Source: Actinomycetota bacterium (GTDB lineage: Bacteria; Actinomycetota; Actinomycetes; S36-B12). Taken from it: a stretch of DNA of 48,151 nucleotides. Made by a program: the position numbers and the translations under genes. The notes under the pieces are model-generated. The model made no database searches, was not told the origin of the DNA, and was given only the letters and a program-made list of their open reading frames with translations. The first letter of the stretch is position 1, and every line of letters begins with the position of its first letter. The DNA is taken from NCBI GenBank assembly GCA_027729805.1, contig JAQCEO010000008.1, positions 1 through 48,151 on the forward strand, in the 5' to 3' direction. Positions 23,298 to 33,411 of this stretch are shown piece by piece.

Positions 23298-24482
23298 CTA
23301 GTAGGACTTCGGCAGTCCAAGGGCATGCTGCCCGAGATAGGCGAGAACCAGGTTGTTGTTGATGGGTGCGACTTGGTAGAGCCGGGTCTCACGGAATTTG
23401 CGTTCGATGTCGTACTCGACGGCGAACCCGAACCCACCGTGGGTATCCATTGCCGCGTTCGCGGCGGCCCAGGAGGCATCGGAGGCAAGTAGCTTGGCCA
23501 TATTCGCTTCACTTGCGCAGGAGGATCCAGCATCGTATTTCGCGGCTGCGTCAAAGCGCACGAGATCGGCCGCACGTAATTGGGCATAAGCCTTGGCTAG
23601 TGGAAACTGAACCCCTTGATTCGAGCCGATTTGGCGATCGAAGACGATTCGCTGATTGGCGTAGTCGACGGCCTTTTCGAGTAAGTACCTGCCGTCGCCG
23701 ATGCATTCCGCTGCGATGAGGATGCGCTCGGCATTCATGCCGTCAAGGATGTAGCGAAAGCCTTTACCAGCCTGACCTACTAATGCCGCGTCGGGGATCA
23801 CAACATTATCGAAAAACACTTCGGTGGTGTTGTGATTGATCATGGTCTTAATCGGGTTAATGGTGATGCCTTTGACATTGCGCATGTCAACTAAGAAAGT
23901 CGAGAGACCGTCTGTGGGTTTTGCGCACTCCTCATAAGGGGTGGTTCGCGCCAATAGCAGCATCAGATCTGAATAAAGGGCCCGCGATGTCCAGATCTTC
24001 TGACCGTTGATGCGCCAGCCGTCGGTCACCTTCTCGGCTCGGGTGCTAATCCGCGTGGTCTCGGAGCCGGCCCCTGGCTCGGTAACTCCAAAGGCCTGCA
24101 AGCGCAGCCGACCGGCCGCGAGCTCCGGCAGGTATTGCAGTTTCTGCTCCGCGCTGCCGTGACGCAGCACGGTGCCCATGACGTACATCTGCGCATGGCA
24201 GGCGGCCGGGTTGCCGCCCGATGCGGAGATCTCCTCCAAGATCACCGAGGCTTGCGTCAATGTGGCGCCGCCGCCGCCGTACTCCTCGGGGATCAAGGCG
24301 CCGAGGAAGCCGGCCTGGGTGATGGCGTCAACGAACTGCGTCGGATAAGTGTCGGGTTCAAGATCGCGCCAGTAACTACCGGGGAAGCCAGAGCAGACTT
24401 GGCGGACGCCGGACCTGAGGTCATCATGCTGCGGATCTTCCACCCATTTCATGCCACCATTTGTACCACGACCTGAGTTCAC
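23298..24482 (-). CDS. Acyl-CoA dehydrogenase
   Basis: The protein has up to 394 residues; GTG 24482 and ATG 24452 (MKWVEDPQH) are both possible starts. Typical segments are FLGALIPEEYGGGGATL, AFGVTEPGAGSET with the FAD/acyl-CoA contacts, and the C-terminal MDTHGGFGFAVEYDIERKFR with Arg-rich ending, closing in GLPKSY, which is common in the family. It should introduce an alpha,beta double bond in an acyl-CoA, fitting with the CoA ligase and CoA-transferase. The DMT transporter gene lies three bases upstream on the same strand. Confidence 0.92.
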   Translation of the reverse strand: MNSGRGTNGGMKWVEDPQHDDLRSGVRQVCSGFPGSYWRDLEPDTYPTQFVDAITQAGFLGALIPEEYGGGGATLTQASVILEEISASGGNPAACHAQMYVMGTVLRHGSAEQKLQYLPELAAGRLRLQAFGVTEPGAGSETTRISTRAEKVTDGWRINGQKIWTSRALYSDLMLLLARTTPYEECAKPTDGLSTFLVDMRNVKGITINPIKTMINHNTTEVFFDNVVIPDAALVGQAGKGFRYILDGMNAERILIAAECIGDGRYLLEKAVDYANQRIVFDRQIGSNQGVQFPLAKAYAQLRAADLVRFDAAAKYDAGSSCASEANMAKLLASDASWAAANAAMDTHGGFGFAVEYDIERKFRETRLYQVAPINNNLVLAYLGQHALGLPKSY

Positions 24483-24485
24483 GAA

Positions 24486-25445
24486 CTATCTGGATCGTTC
24501 CGCCAGCACAACTCCGGTCAACACCACCAAGGCGCCAACTAGTTGCGCCGGCGTCATTACCTCACCTAGGGCAACCCAAGCGATGGCGATTGCGATGAGC
24601 GGTTCGGTCATACCGATAACCGAGGCTTGGGAGGCACGGATATGTTGCAAGGAATAGACCACGAGCAAAAAGGGCAAAGTGGTGCCGATAACAACTAAAT
24701 CGGTGACCAGTAGCCAGATTGGGATGGCGGCCCCGTCAGTCCCAAGCGGGAAGCCGGCGCCAGCAAGATTTGTCCACGGGAATGACCACCAAGGTTGCAC
24801 AATCGCCCAGAAGGCAGCGGACGCACCGAACCCCCACATGGTTAAAGAAATCGGATCACGTGGGTTGATCGAGCGTAATTGCTTGTCTGCGAGTATGTAA
24901 TAGATCGCGAGTGCAATGGCCGCACCGAACGCGGCGGTGACACCTAAGGCATTTAGGGTGAACCCGAGCCAGACCTGAGCCACCATAGCCAAGCCCGTCA
25001 ATGCCAAGACGAGTGCAACCCAGACTAGTTTTCGGGTTGCCTGCTTCATACCGAAGCGAAACCAGAGCGCGACCATGACCGGTGCCGTGAACTCAATTAG
25101 TAGGGTGACGCCGATTGGCAGTGTTTCGAGGGCGACGAAATACAGGTACTGGGTCATTCCAAGGCCCAGCACCCCGTAAGCGAGCAATGCGGGTAATTCT
25201 TTCTTGGTGATTCGCAGCGCCGTGGGATGCATAATTGCCACAACCACAACGAGGATTAAGAACGCACCGGTAACTCGTATTTGTGATAGCCGTGCGGCGT
25301 CAATGCCGGTCAATAAGAGTGACTTTGAAACAGTTGAATTCAAGGCGAAAAGGCAGGCCGCAGTAAGATAGAGCAGATAACCCGTCTTTGGATGTGGCTG
25401 CTTGGCAGGGGTGATACCGGTCAGATGTTCGGCAAGGTCACTCAT
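24486..25445 (-). CDS. EamA/DMT-family transporter
   Basis: I start it at ATG 25445, where AGGTG stands eight bases before; the longer frame to 25502 reads through a glgA relic. The 319-residue protein has ten hydrophobic helices in two EamA repeats, for example YLLYLTAACLFALNSTVSKS and the repeat opening LGVTAAFGAAIALAIYYILA. DMT proteins export or import metabolites such as amino acids. It may export an intermediate of the island, or it may be a survivor of the old glgA locus. Confidence 0.88.
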   Translation of the reverse strand: MSDLAEHLTGITPAKQPHPKTGYLLYLTAACLFALNSTVSKSLLLTGIDAARLSQIRVTGAFLILVVVVAIMHPTALRITKKELPALLAYGVLGLGMTQYLYFVALETLPIGVTLLIEFTAPVMVALWFRFGMKQATRKLVWVALVLALTGLAMVAQVWLGFTLNALGVTAAFGAAIALAIYYILADKQLRSINPRDPISLTMWGFGASAAFWAIVQPWWSFPWTNLAGAGFPLGTDGAAIPIWLLVTDLVVIGTTLPFLLVVYSLQHIRASQASVIGMTEPLIAIAIAWVALGEVMTPAQLVGALVVLTGVVLAERSR

Positions 25446-25626
25446 TTGTTTAGCACCTGCTGATAGATGGCGACGGTGCGCTCGGTGATGGGACGGGTCC
25501 AAAGCAGTGGACTTCTACAGTTACCAGCGGCCTTAGGTGGGCCACCAATTGCTCTACTTGGACCCCGGCGTAGCTCTCCAGTGGCCACTCCCGGGTCAAC
25601 CTGCCAACCATCATGGCTACGAGCAT
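25442..25626 (-). pseudogene. glgA: glgA relic: only the two ends of a glycogen synthase remain
   Basis: Minus strand from ATG 25626 reads VGRLTREWPLESYAG, then VQVEQLVAHLRPLVTVEVHCFG, the N-terminus of actinobacterial GlgA-type glycosyltransferases (compare TREWPPEVYGGAGVHV...VEVHCFG). Right after HCFG, in another frame (25501-25442), comes WTRPITERTVAIYQQVLNK and a stop, which looks like the C-terminus of the same family. So an internal deletion of about 1 kb has joined first and last exons of the protein. The stop (TGA 25444-25442) overlaps the DMT start as ATGA, showing the two genes were once coupled. Confidence 0.75.
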
Positions 25627-25780
25627 AGAGACGTACTCATGATTATCGTGCGATGGCATAGAAAGGTTAGGCTTCGTTCGTGACCGCCGGCCCGCATGTC
25701 CTCCTGACGGCTCTTGCGGGCGGCGCCGGCGTGGGACAATTCTTGTTAACCTGCGGGCCACCAGTTCGTGAGAGACTTCA

Positions 25781-27109
25781 ATGAGCACGAATAGTGGCGT
25801 TGGATTGCGGATGGCTGCGGTGCTTCTGACAGCGGCATTTTCGGTTGGAATTATTGGATCAATAAGTGCCTCCGGGGCTCCAGCCGCTGAGGTAAACTTA
25901 GCTCCTCGAATCGTCGGGGGTTCACCGACCACCATCACTGATGTGCCATGGCAGGTGTTGCTCACGGCTGGTGGCAAACAGTGTGGCGGCTCGATTATTT
26001 CAAGTACTTGGATTTTGACGGCGGCACATTGTGTTAACGGGCTCAGCCCGTCACAGGTGTTGGTGTACAGCGGGATCTCGAATAACTCCCAGCGCGCGTC
26101 GGTGACACCTATTGGTGCCGCGAGCATAGCGGTGCATCCAGACTATGCCTCACGGTCAAATGCCAACGACATTGCGCTGATCAACTTAACTACCCCGATC
26201 GCCCCCGGGCCTGGGGCGCAGGTAGTCGCGCTGCCAATCGGCCAAGATCCAGCGACTTGGCCGCCGGTCGGTACTGAGGCCACTATTAGTGGTTGGGGAG
26301 TCGCGAATTTCACGGGAAGCTCAACAAGTGATCCTCTGTTGAAAGGAACTGTGCAGATCTTGGCGCCGCCGACTGCCGCCTGCGGTGAGTACGGCAGCGG
26401 GTTTGATGGGTTTTTGTCCTTGTGCGCGGGTGCACCAGGTGGCGGTGTCGATACCTGTCAGGGTGATAGCGGTGGACCCTTGGTAATTAATGTCGCTGGA
26501 GTACCCCTATTGGCGGGTGTAACGAGCGTCGGATTCGAGTGTGCACGGGCGAATTATCCGGGTATTTATACTCGAACCAGCACCTTCATCCCGTGGATTC
26601 GAGGGTATTTTGATCTTCCGGTGACAGCACCCATAGCGCCTACTGGGGTACAGGCAACAGCGGTCGCGGGCGCCCAAGCGGTAGTTAGCTGGACGGCGTC
26701 GGTCAATAATGGCGGCGCGCCCGTTGCTTCCTATACCGCCCTGGCCTCTCCGGACGGCGCTACCTGCACTACCACCGAAATAACCTGCGCCGTGCCGGGT
26801 TTAACACCGGGTGTGCCCTATACCTTCACTGTTAGCGCCTCGAACTCCGTTGGGCAAGGGCAAGTATCAGTTGCGTCTACACCGATAGTAGCGGTTGATG
26901 GCACAGCAAATATTGGCCGGATAGTTAGGTCCAAGACTGTCGTTAAGTGGTCTGGTCTTAAGTATTCGGCAACTGCCAAGTTGAGTACCTCAACCCCCAA
27001 TATCTGCAAGGTGGTTAAGGCGGGGGTGCAAATAAGATCGGCCGGCACTTGCGCGGTCCTAGTGCGTTCGGCTGGCAAGCGGGCTAATGCATTTATCGGT
27101 ATTCTGTAG
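25781..27109 (+). CDS. Secreted trypsin-like serine protease with FN3 domain
   Basis: This 442-residue protein begins with a signal peptide (core about 10-30). A short propeptide ends at Arg43 before IVGG, the classic zymogen cut. The chymotrypsin-fold triad is His83 (LTAAHCV), Asp130 (NANDIAL) and Ser230 (CQGDSGGP), with paired cysteines. Residues about 283-375 form a fibronectin type III domain (APTGVQATAVAGAQAVVSW onward), and the rest is a small beta-rich tail that may attach to the surface. Likely an extracellular protease for scavenging peptides. Its stop lies five bases from the convergent mutT1 stop. Confidence 0.95.
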   Translation: MSTNSGVGLRMAAVLLTAAFSVGIIGSISASGAPAAEVNLAPRIVGGSPTTITDVPWQVLLTAGGKQCGGSIISSTWILTAAHCVNGLSPSQVLVYSGISNNSQRASVTPIGAASIAVHPDYASRSNANDIALINLTTPIAPGPGAQVVALPIGQDPATWPPVGTEATISGWGVANFTGSSTSDPLLKGTVQILAPPTAACGEYGSGFDGFLSLCAGAPGGGVDTCQGDSGGPLVINVAGVPLLAGVTSVGFECARANYPGIYTRTSTFIPWIRGYFDLPVTAPIAPTGVQATAVAGAQAVVSWTASVNNGGAPVASYTALASPDGATCTTTEITCAVPGLTPGVPYTFTVSASNSVGQGQVSVASTPIVAVDGTANIGRIVRSKTVVKWSGLKYSATAKLSTSTPNICKVVKAGVQIRSAGTCAVLVRSAGKRANAFIGIL

Positions 27110-27114
27110 TAGAT

Positions 27115-28035
27115 CTAGGGCCCATAAAGGTCGTGACGTTCGACAGCTACCACGCGCGGGCGCTCCTCTTCGTTAAATACCCGATGTACGACGATGAAGC
27201 TACCGGGTGAAAGTTTGGTATCCCAGATGTCTGGGGCAACTTCAACATCTAAGGTCGCTGTTACCGCCCTCACGAGTGCGGGTAGCACGGGCCGATGCGA
27301 GCAAACTACCAACGGCTGTTGGTGCCATGAGAGTTGCCGCATTCGCTTTCGTGCCTGTTTTGGGCCCTGCTCAAAGCCCGCTTCGCTGAGTTGGGGTTCA
27401 AGATGTACCTCGGTATCTAGGTATGCGACCAGTTCTGTAACCGTCTCAAGGCAACGGATTGCATCAGAGGAGTGCACCGATTTAATACCGAATGAATCGA
27501 GTAGCGGGATCAAGGTGTGGGCGTGTGACTTACCTTTGTTGGTAAGGGGGCGAGCAGCATCATTTGCGCCCTTGAAGTCAGCACGCTTCACCGCTTGGGT
27601 GTGGCGCAGGACTATCAGCGGTACGGTGGTCGGTGGTAGGGCGGTTGCCGATTCAACGGTGTCAGCATCGTGTTCATAAGTGAGTTGATGTCGAGCCTGC
27701 TCGACTGGTAGCCAGCGGATTTCATCAACTTCATCATTTGGAATGAACGTTTCATGGCTTCGCACCGACGCCGCCCAATACTGCACCTGCTTGGGACGGC
27801 CTAGTGCGGTATAGGTCAAAGTCGGCAGCGGAGCACCAAGTTGTGGTAAGTAGCTTGACTCTTCCATGCACTCACGGACGGCGGCCGCCAGTACGTGCTC
27901 ACCGGGATCAATCTTGCCCTTGGGGAGTGACCAGTCGCTGCGTCGCGGCCGATGCACAATGAGGACCTCACGATTTTCGGGGGTTCCGCGCAGCAGCACT
28001 ACCCCTGCTGCTCGGACTAAGTCACCACTAAACAT
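27115..28035 (-). CDS. mutT1: MutT1-type Nudix hydrolase / histidine phosphatase fusion
   Basis: I start it at ATG 28035 (306 residues), since codons upstream lie inside the CHAD gene. The N-terminal Nudix box is GKIDPGEHVLAAAVRECMEESS, with SS where EExG is usual. The C-terminal half is a phosphoglycerate-mutase-like histidine phosphatase starting at VLRHTQAVKR. Mycobacterial MutT1 (Rv2985) has the same two domains, cleans 8-oxo-(d)GTP and diadenosine polyphosphates, and is also a neighbour of ppk. Last gene of the glnR-mshD-ppk block. Confidence 0.92.
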   Translation of the reverse strand: MFSGDLVRAAGVVLLRGTPENREVLIVHRPRRSDWSLPKGKIDPGEHVLAAAVRECMEESSYLPQLGAPLPTLTYTALGRPKQVQYWAASVRSHETFIPNDEVDEIRWLPVEQARHQLTYEHDADTVESATALPPTTVPLIVLRHTQAVKRADFKGANDAARPLTNKGKSHAHTLIPLLDSFGIKSVHSSDAIRCLETVTELVAYLDTEVHLEPQLSEAGFEQGPKQARKRMRQLSWHQQPLVVCSHRPVLPALVRAVTATLDVEVAPDIWDTKLSPGSFIVVHRVFNEEERPRVVAVERHDLYGP

Positions 28036-28039
28036 TTGG

Positions 28040-29569
28040 TTACACCAAACCTGAGCGCTTGGCTGCCTTGCGAACTGTTGGCCAGAGCTTGACGAAGTCG
28101 TTGCGGTATGCCATTTCACGCTCAATTTCATAAGCGTAGAGGCGCCCGAGCCGGAATGCAGTTGGGCCATCGGATCTGTTAACCAACTCAACAAGCAGGT
28201 GCTGGGCAATGTAAGTATCTTGATGGTCACCGAGAACCTCGGTGACTTCCGCAAGTGCGCGCCCGAACGCCGTCACCGGGGGGCCGAAGATCGGTGCTAC
28301 GGCCTCGACCGCATAGCGCGCACGCTTGGCTTTGATGCGGGCTCGGTGCCAGACGGTGCTCGGTGTGGATTCTTGTAGTTCACTTACGGACTTGCGTAGG
28401 GCTGACCATTCCCGCGCAATGAGTTTTGGTAGCACCTCCTCGCAAGGTAAGTACGCTTCATCCCTTACTTTCGGCTCGCGTGCTGCGGTGACCAGATCTT
28501 CGAGTAGGTACTCGTGTCGGTCACTTCGAAGTCCGGCAAGAGCGCCAGCTCGGGCGCTGACTAACCGGGCCTGCAGCCATGAGGTAATTGCCGACGGCGC
28601 TAGTTGATCGTTGGGGTCAAGGACCTTCGCGTCCTTGACGAGCCGCTTAAGTAATACTTCGGTATCACGGATGGCTCCCATCTCCTGGGCCATCCACGCC
28701 AATTCTTCGGTCAGCGTTGTCGTCCACTCTTCATCAAGGAGGGGGCCAAAAGTGCGTAACGTGCTGCGGAGCCTACGTGCCGCGACTCGCATCTGATGTA
28801 CGGAGTCTTCGGCATCACGTCGCACGCCTACATCGGCAAAGAGTAGATGTCGAGCGTGCTCGGCGATTATTGAGCGAATTGCATCGACCGCGACTCCCTC
28901 ACGGGTAGTCATTGGAATAGCCGGGATGTCCGGTGGCCCGGTGGCGCGTGCACCAAATGCACTCGCGGCCTTACTTGTTGAACCGGGCACGGCCCCGGCA
29001 TTGATGAAGATACTAACGATTGAGCCCATTAAGGCGAGTGCGGTTTTGTCTTCGGCATCTAGCACCTCGACTTCGATCTCGCGGAAACTAGTTGTAGTTT
29101 GATTGGCAGTTTCCGAGACCTCAACTTGATCATCGACGATTTCAATAATGCCAGCGCCGTTCGCGTCTAAGACCAAATAAGGACTACGGCGCGTGGCTAC
29201 CGTGACCAAGGGTAGTAACTGCGCACCTCGCACGAGGGGTGAAATAATGTCAGCGAGGGTTGCTGGTACCACTCCGGGCGCACCAGCAGCAAGTGGTAGT
29301 TGAATTTCATCGCGCGTTGATTCGTCGGCCTTTGACACCGGCAGCTTTAGATGCCAGCCGGCATCTGTGCCACCAACTCGCCGGCGCATTGTTATCCGCC
29401 ACCGGAAGAGCCGAAGTTCGGGAGTGTCGTAGTAGACGGCCGTCATCTCGAATGGCTCACCGGCTTCCCATGCACTAATTACCGCGGTGGTGCTCAGATC
29501 GGGAAAAGCGAACTGGGCCGGCACCCGAAATTTGCGTTCTATTTCGCGGTGGACTTGCACAGGTGTCAC
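28040..29569 (-). CDS. CYTH-CHAD domain protein (polyphosphate-associated triphosphatase)
   Basis: I choose GTG 29569, which overlaps the ppk stop (GTGA) and has GGAG six bases before, giving 509 residues. Residues about 5-200 form a CYTH (triphosphate tunnel) domain that opens with REIERKFRV and has alternating acidic/basic strands such as [10 protein letters not shown]. Residues about 225-500 form a CHAD helical bundle with His and Arg rich helices ([37 protein letters not shown]) that binds polyphosphate. Directly coupled to ppk, it likely hydrolyses short polyphosphates or docks on polyphosphate granules. Confidence 0.93.
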   Translation of the reverse strand: MTPVQVHREIERKFRVPAQFAFPDLSTTAVISAWEAGEPFEMTAVYYDTPELRLFRWRITMRRRVGGTDAGWHLKLPVSKADESTRDEIQLPLAAGAPGVVPATLADIISPLVRGAQLLPLVTVATRRSPYLVLDANGAGIIEIVDDQVEVSETANQTTTSFREIEVEVLDAEDKTALALMGSIVSIFINAGAVPGSTSKAASAFGARATGPPDIPAIPMTTREGVAVDAIRSIIAEHARHLLFADVGVRRDAEDSVHQMRVAARRLRSTLRTFGPLLDEEWTTTLTEELAWMAQEMGAIRDTEVLLKRLVKDAKVLDPNDQLAPSAITSWLQARLVSARAGALAGLRSDRHEYLLEDLVTAAREPKVRDEAYLPCEEVLPKLIAREWSALRKSVSELQESTPSTVWHRARIKAKRARYAVEAVAPIFGPPVTAFGRALAEVTEVLGDHQDTYIAQHLLVELVNRSDGPTAFRLGRLYAYEIEREMAYRNDFVKLWPTVRKAAKRSGLV

Positions 29570-31677
29570 AAAGTACTCCGGTTGCTCGCGATTAAAGTTT
29601 CTTGGAAATCGCGCAGTTGGGTACCGTCCGCGCCCTGGGTGCGACGAGTCCATGAGCCATCAGGCTTTAAGTCCCACGCTGATGTACCGGCATCGAAGGC
29701 TAGGTCAAATAACTCGTTGATCTCGCTGAGGTGTTGCGGGTCACGCAACTTCACCAATGCCTCGACCCGGCGATCAAGGTTACGGTGCATCATGTCGGCT
29801 GATCCGATCCAAACCTCTGGGACTCCGCCGTTGTTGAATCCGTAGCATCGTGAGTGCTCGAGGAATCGGCCAAGAATGCTGATCACGCGGATGCTCTCAC
29901 TAAGACCAGGTACACCCGGGCGCAGTGAACAAATACCGCGAACCCATATTTCTATCGGTATTCCGGCTGCTGACGCTCGGTAGAGGCCATCGATAACTCG
30001 TTCATCGACAAGCGCATTTACCTTGAATCGAATTCGCGCGGGCCGACCTTGAGCTTGGTGTGCGATTTCGCGATCGATGCGATCGAGTAACCCTGAGCGA
30101 ACTGAGTGAGGGGCAACAAGTAGTCGGTCATACTCGGTGTTCATTGAGTAGCCGGACAAGACATTGAATAGCATCGCGACGTCATCACCTACTGAAGTGC
30201 TACAGGTGAGCAGGCCGAAGTCTTCATAAAGACGAGCTGTCTTGGGGTGGTAGTTTCCGGTGCCGATATGGCAATAACGCCGGAGTTGATCGCCATCATT
30301 TCGAACCACCATTGACAACTTGCTGTGTGTCTTTAAGCCCACGAGCCCATAAACAACATGTACCCCGGATTCTTCGAGTTTTCGACTCCAAGCAATGTTG
30401 TTCTCTTCATCAAAGCGGGCCTTAATTTCTACGATTGCAAGCACCTGCTTGCCCTCCTGGGCGGCGGTGATGAGTGCATCCACGATGGGGGAGTCGCCGC
30501 TAGTGCGGTACAGGGTCTGCTTGATTGCGAGCACATTCGGGTCAATCGCTGCTTGCTCGAGAAATAACTGGACACTTGTGGAGAATGAGTCATACGGGTG
30601 GTGCAGTAAAATATCGCGTTCACGAATGCAGGCGAGAACATCAGGAGCCGAAGCCGACTCGACACCAGCAAGTTGTCGTGAGGTCTTTGAGACAAACTTT
30701 CGAAGTTTCAGGTCGTCGCGATCGAGTGCGTAAAAATCCCAGAGCCCGGTTAGGTCAAGTGGGCCAGGTATGCGGAAAACCTCGTGCTCGTTAACGTCAA
30801 GTTCGCTCATGAGTAATTCAAGTACGTGCGGGTCGATTGACTGTTCTACCTCTAGACGAACGGGTGGGCCGAACCGGCGGCGCATGAGTTCACGTTCTAG
30901 CGCAAGCAGTAGATTCTCGGCGTCGTCCTCTTCGACCTCAACATCCTCGTTGCGAGTGACCCGAAATGAGTGATTTTGCAGAATCTGCATTCCGGGAAAT
31001 AGGTCATCTAGGTGCGCGCCGATCACGTCTTCCAGAGGAACAAACCGCTGCGCTGCAACTTTGACGAATCGGGGCAATGACGGGGGAACCTTCACGCGGG
31101 CAAACAACTCCGTATCACTTACCGGATTGCGCACCACTACGGCAAGATTGAGCGAAAGTCCGCTGATGTAAGGGAACGGGTGTGATGGGTCCACCGCAAG
31201 CGGGGTGAGTACCGGGAACACCTGCGAATCGAAGAATCGGTCCATTTCGACACGTTCATTTTCAGTGAGGTCTTGCCAACGCAATAACTCGATGCCGACT
31301 TTGAGTAGTCCGGGTATGACATCTGAGTGAAAAACCTGGGATTGTTCGCGCTGCATCGCGTGGGCGCGCTCCCAGATATTTTCAAGAACTTCGCGAGGGG
31401 TGCTGCCGTTCGCGGCTCGAACCGCGATACCGGTGGCTATTCTGCGTTTGAGCCCGGCGACCCGCACCATGAAGAACTCATCTAGGTTGCTAGCAAAAAT
31501 CGCGAGGAACTTTGTGCGTTCTAGTACCGGCAGGCGGTCATCTTCGGCTAACTCGAGCACTCGCTGATTGAAGGCCAACCAGGACAATTCGCGGTCCAGG
31601 AAGCGGTCGACGCTAGTAGTTGGGTCCGGGCCCGCGGCACCGGGCTGATTGGTCGGAGTCTTCTGGCTGACGGTCAT
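29566..31677 (-). CDS. ppk: Polyphosphate kinase 1
   Basis: This 703-residue PPK1 is full length. It reversibly makes inorganic polyphosphate from ATP. Seen are the N-terminal domain ([19 protein letters not shown]), the autophosphorylated His region [26 protein letters not shown], the phospholipase-D-like second catalytic part ([18 protein letters not shown], then [10 protein letters not shown]), and [20 protein letters not shown] precedes ATG 31677. Downstream it is coupled to the CYTH-CHAD gene and MutT1, so synthesis, binding and clean-up of phosphate compounds are under one unit. With GlnR upstream and PhoU/SenX3-RegX3 elsewhere in the window, nutrient control is likely. Confidence 0.97.
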   Translation of the reverse strand: MTVSQKTPTNQPGAAGPDPTTSVDRFLDRELSWLAFNQRVLELAEDDRLPVLERTKFLAIFASNLDEFFMVRVAGLKRRIATGIAVRAANGSTPREVLENIWERAHAMQREQSQVFHSDVIPGLLKVGIELLRWQDLTENERVEMDRFFDSQVFPVLTPLAVDPSHPFPYISGLSLNLAVVVRNPVSDTELFARVKVPPSLPRFVKVAAQRFVPLEDVIGAHLDDLFPGMQILQNHSFRVTRNEDVEVEEDDAENLLLALERELMRRRFGPPVRLEVEQSIDPHVLELLMSELDVNEHEVFRIPGPLDLTGLWDFYALDRDDLKLRKFVSKTSRQLAGVESASAPDVLACIRERDILLHHPYDSFSTSVQLFLEQAAIDPNVLAIKQTLYRTSGDSPIVDALITAAQEGKQVLAIVEIKARFDEENNIAWSRKLEESGVHVVYGLVGLKTHSKLSMVVRNDGDQLRRYCHIGTGNYHPKTARLYEDFGLLTCSTSVGDDVAMLFNVLSGYSMNTEYDRLLVAPHSVRSGLLDRIDREIAHQAQGRPARIRFKVNALVDERVIDGLYRASAAGIPIEIWVRGICSLRPGVPGLSESIRVISILGRFLEHSRCYGFNNGGVPEVWIGSADMMHRNLDRRVEALVKLRDPQHLSEINELFDLAFDAGTSAWDLKPDGSWTRRTQGADGTQLRDFQETLIASNRSTL

Positions 31678-31707
31678 GGCCTGATGCTCCCATAGTTAGG
31701 TTTACAA

Positions 31708-32637
31708 CTAATGGCGAGCATCCAACAAATAGAGGACATCGGTTTCCCAGCGCGTAAAACCCAAGCTGGTGTAGAGGGAGATCGCAGGATCGTTGGTTGC
31801 ATCGACGTAGAGCATTGCTTGACCAAGACCAAGGTTTCGAAGGTATTGCAGCCCAACGATGGTGAGCGCCCGGCCGAGGCCGGTGCCCTGCCAGGCTGGA
31901 TCGACGCCGACCACGTAAACCTCACCGATGTCCTCGTGTGCATGGGATGCATGGCCGGTTACGCCGTGCACTTTTGTCCAGTGAAATCCGGCGATGTCGC
32001 CGGTGGCTTTTGCGATCGCCAGAATGAAGCCTTCGGTTGAAAACCAGGGCTCCTGCATCCGTCGCTGGAGATCAGTCAACTGCCACCCGCCCTGCTCGGG
32101 GTGGTCGACGAAGGCGCGTCTATTGAGAGCGAGCCACGAATCCATATCCAGTTCGGGATTAAAACTTCTCAGGGTGATACCGGCAGCCAAATTGGGTTGA
32201 CTAAGTGGCGCTCGCAGAGATCGACGCATTTGCCAGAGCACTCGCCTGTCAATGAAATTCATGGAGCGGGCCAGTGCAATTGCCGCGGGTTGTTTTCCAT
32301 GTGCCCACAGTCGAAGTTGCTGGTTTGGTATTTGGTCTAGCATCGACTGCACGAGGGCGCGTCCGATACCGGTTCGCCGATGTTGTGGATGAACTGCAAG
32401 TTCGGCGCTCGGGCCTGCTACCTCGTCAGTATTGTCGAGGTGTGCATAGCCGACGAGGATGCCCTCGCGGCGCATCAGGAAATGCTGATCACGCGAGTCG
32501 CCGCCGTGGCGCACATGGAGCCAAACGTGCTCGGACAGCGGATGCAGGCCATCAGCGTGCATGACGCGCTCTATGAGCTCGACGACTTCTTCGTTCTCAA
32601 CAACACCTAGATGTGAGGTTACTTCCAAATCGCTCAC
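31708..32637 (-). CDS. mshD: Mycothiol synthase (two GNAT domains)
   Basis: MshD acetylates Cys-GlcN-Ins to mycothiol. I choose GTG 32637, just after the glnR stop, giving 309 residues (the M. tuberculosis enzyme has 315); ATG 32700 or 32733 would overlap glnR. Two tandem GNAT folds are seen: AELAVHPQHRRTGIGRALV (first acetyl-CoA loop) and VYVVGVDPAWQGTGLGRALT (second, active), the latter ending in ATNDPAISLYTSLGF. The order glnR then mshD is conserved in mycobacteria (Rv0818-Rv0819). Confidence 0.92.
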   Translation of the reverse strand: MSDLEVTSHLGVVENEEVVELIERVMHADGLHPLSEHVWLHVRHGGDSRDQHFLMRREGILVGYAHLDNTDEVAGPSAELAVHPQHRRTGIGRALVQSMLDQIPNQQLRLWAHGKQPAAIALARSMNFIDRRVLWQMRRSLRAPLSQPNLAAGITLRSFNPELDMDSWLALNRRAFVDHPEQGGWQLTDLQRRMQEPWFSTEGFILAIAKATGDIAGFHWTKVHGVTGHASHAHEDIGEVYVVGVDPAWQGTGLGRALTIVGLQYLRNLGLGQAMLYVDATNDPAISLYTSLGFTRWETDVLYLLDARH

Positions 32638-32641
32638 TAGT

Positions 32642-33379
32642 TCAAGTGTTCGTCGAGCGGGCTTCAACCGGGGAGTCCAAAGTGGCAAGGGTTGAGTCAT
32701 CGGTGCGCTGGGGAACAAATCGGTATCCGACATTTCGAACGGTACCTATGAGTGCCTCGTCCTCTACACCGAGCTTCGCACGAAGTCGACGCACGTGAAC
32801 GTCAACGGTTCGCGTACCCCCGAAATAGTCATACCCCCAAACCTCTTGCAGGAGAAGCGCCCGGGTGAAGACCCGACCAGCGTGTTGGGCTAAGTACTTC
32901 AAGAGTTCAAACTCCTTGAAGGTTAGATCTAAGGTGCGGCCGCGCAGCTTGGCGGTGTATGTCGCCTCATCAATCATCAACTCTCCGCTGCGGATCTCCT
33001 CGGGCTCACCCGCTGGAACGCCTTTAACTTCCTGCACGCGCGATACCGCCAGACGAAGGCGGGCTTCGAGTTCAGCCGGTGAAATGGTGTCAACGAGGAC
33101 TTCGTCCATGCCCCAATCCCACTGAATGGCCGATAACCCACCTTCGGTGGTTACCAAGATCACGGGCACGTCTACTCCGGTTTGTCGGATCAGCCGGGTG
33201 AGGCCGCGGACGGCCGGGAGATCGCGGCGACCATCAACGATCAAGGCGTCACAGTCGGGTGCCGAGAGCAGGGCGGTGGGTTCGGCTGGCAGGGTCCGCA
33301 CATGGTGGGCCAGCAGGCTAAGGGCAGGCAGCACCTCAGAAGACGGCTCCATAGCTCGGGTTAGCAGGACCAGACGCAT
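32642..33379 (-). CDS. glnR: GlnR nitrogen regulator (atypical OmpR-family response regulator)
   Basis: The 245-residue protein has a degenerate receiver (1-115) with the GlnR-typical [20 protein letters not shown] and [25 protein letters not shown], including the conserved Asp49 but not the full acidic pocket. A winged-helix DNA domain follows ([35 protein letters not shown]). GlnR controls nitrogen assimilation genes in actinobacteria and works without a dedicated kinase. No histidine kinase lies nearby. It heads the minus-strand block with mshD and ppk. With an amine-breakdown island in the same window, it could sense the nitrogen released. Confidence 0.92.
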   Translation of the reverse strand: MRLVLLTRAMEPSSEVLPALSLLAHHVRTLPAEPTALLSAPDCDALIVDGRRDLPAVRGLTRLIRQTGVDVPVILVTTEGGLSAIQWDWGMDEVLVDTISPAELEARLRLAVSRVQEVKGVPAGEPEEIRSGELMIDEATYTAKLRGRTLDLTFKEFELLKYLAQHAGRVFTRALLLQEVWGYDYFGGTRTVDVHVRRLRAKLGVEDEALIGTVRNVGYRFVPQRTDDSTLATLDSPVEARSTNT

Positions 33380-33411
33380 TCCCCCATCCTACCGTCAGCC
33401 AGACTACGTGG

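Noticed and set aside
25627-26127. Minus-strand frame continuing from the glgA relic through the trypsin gene start
   Set aside because: Only the part below 25626 resembles a protein family; the rest is antisense to the protease coding sequence and signal peptide.
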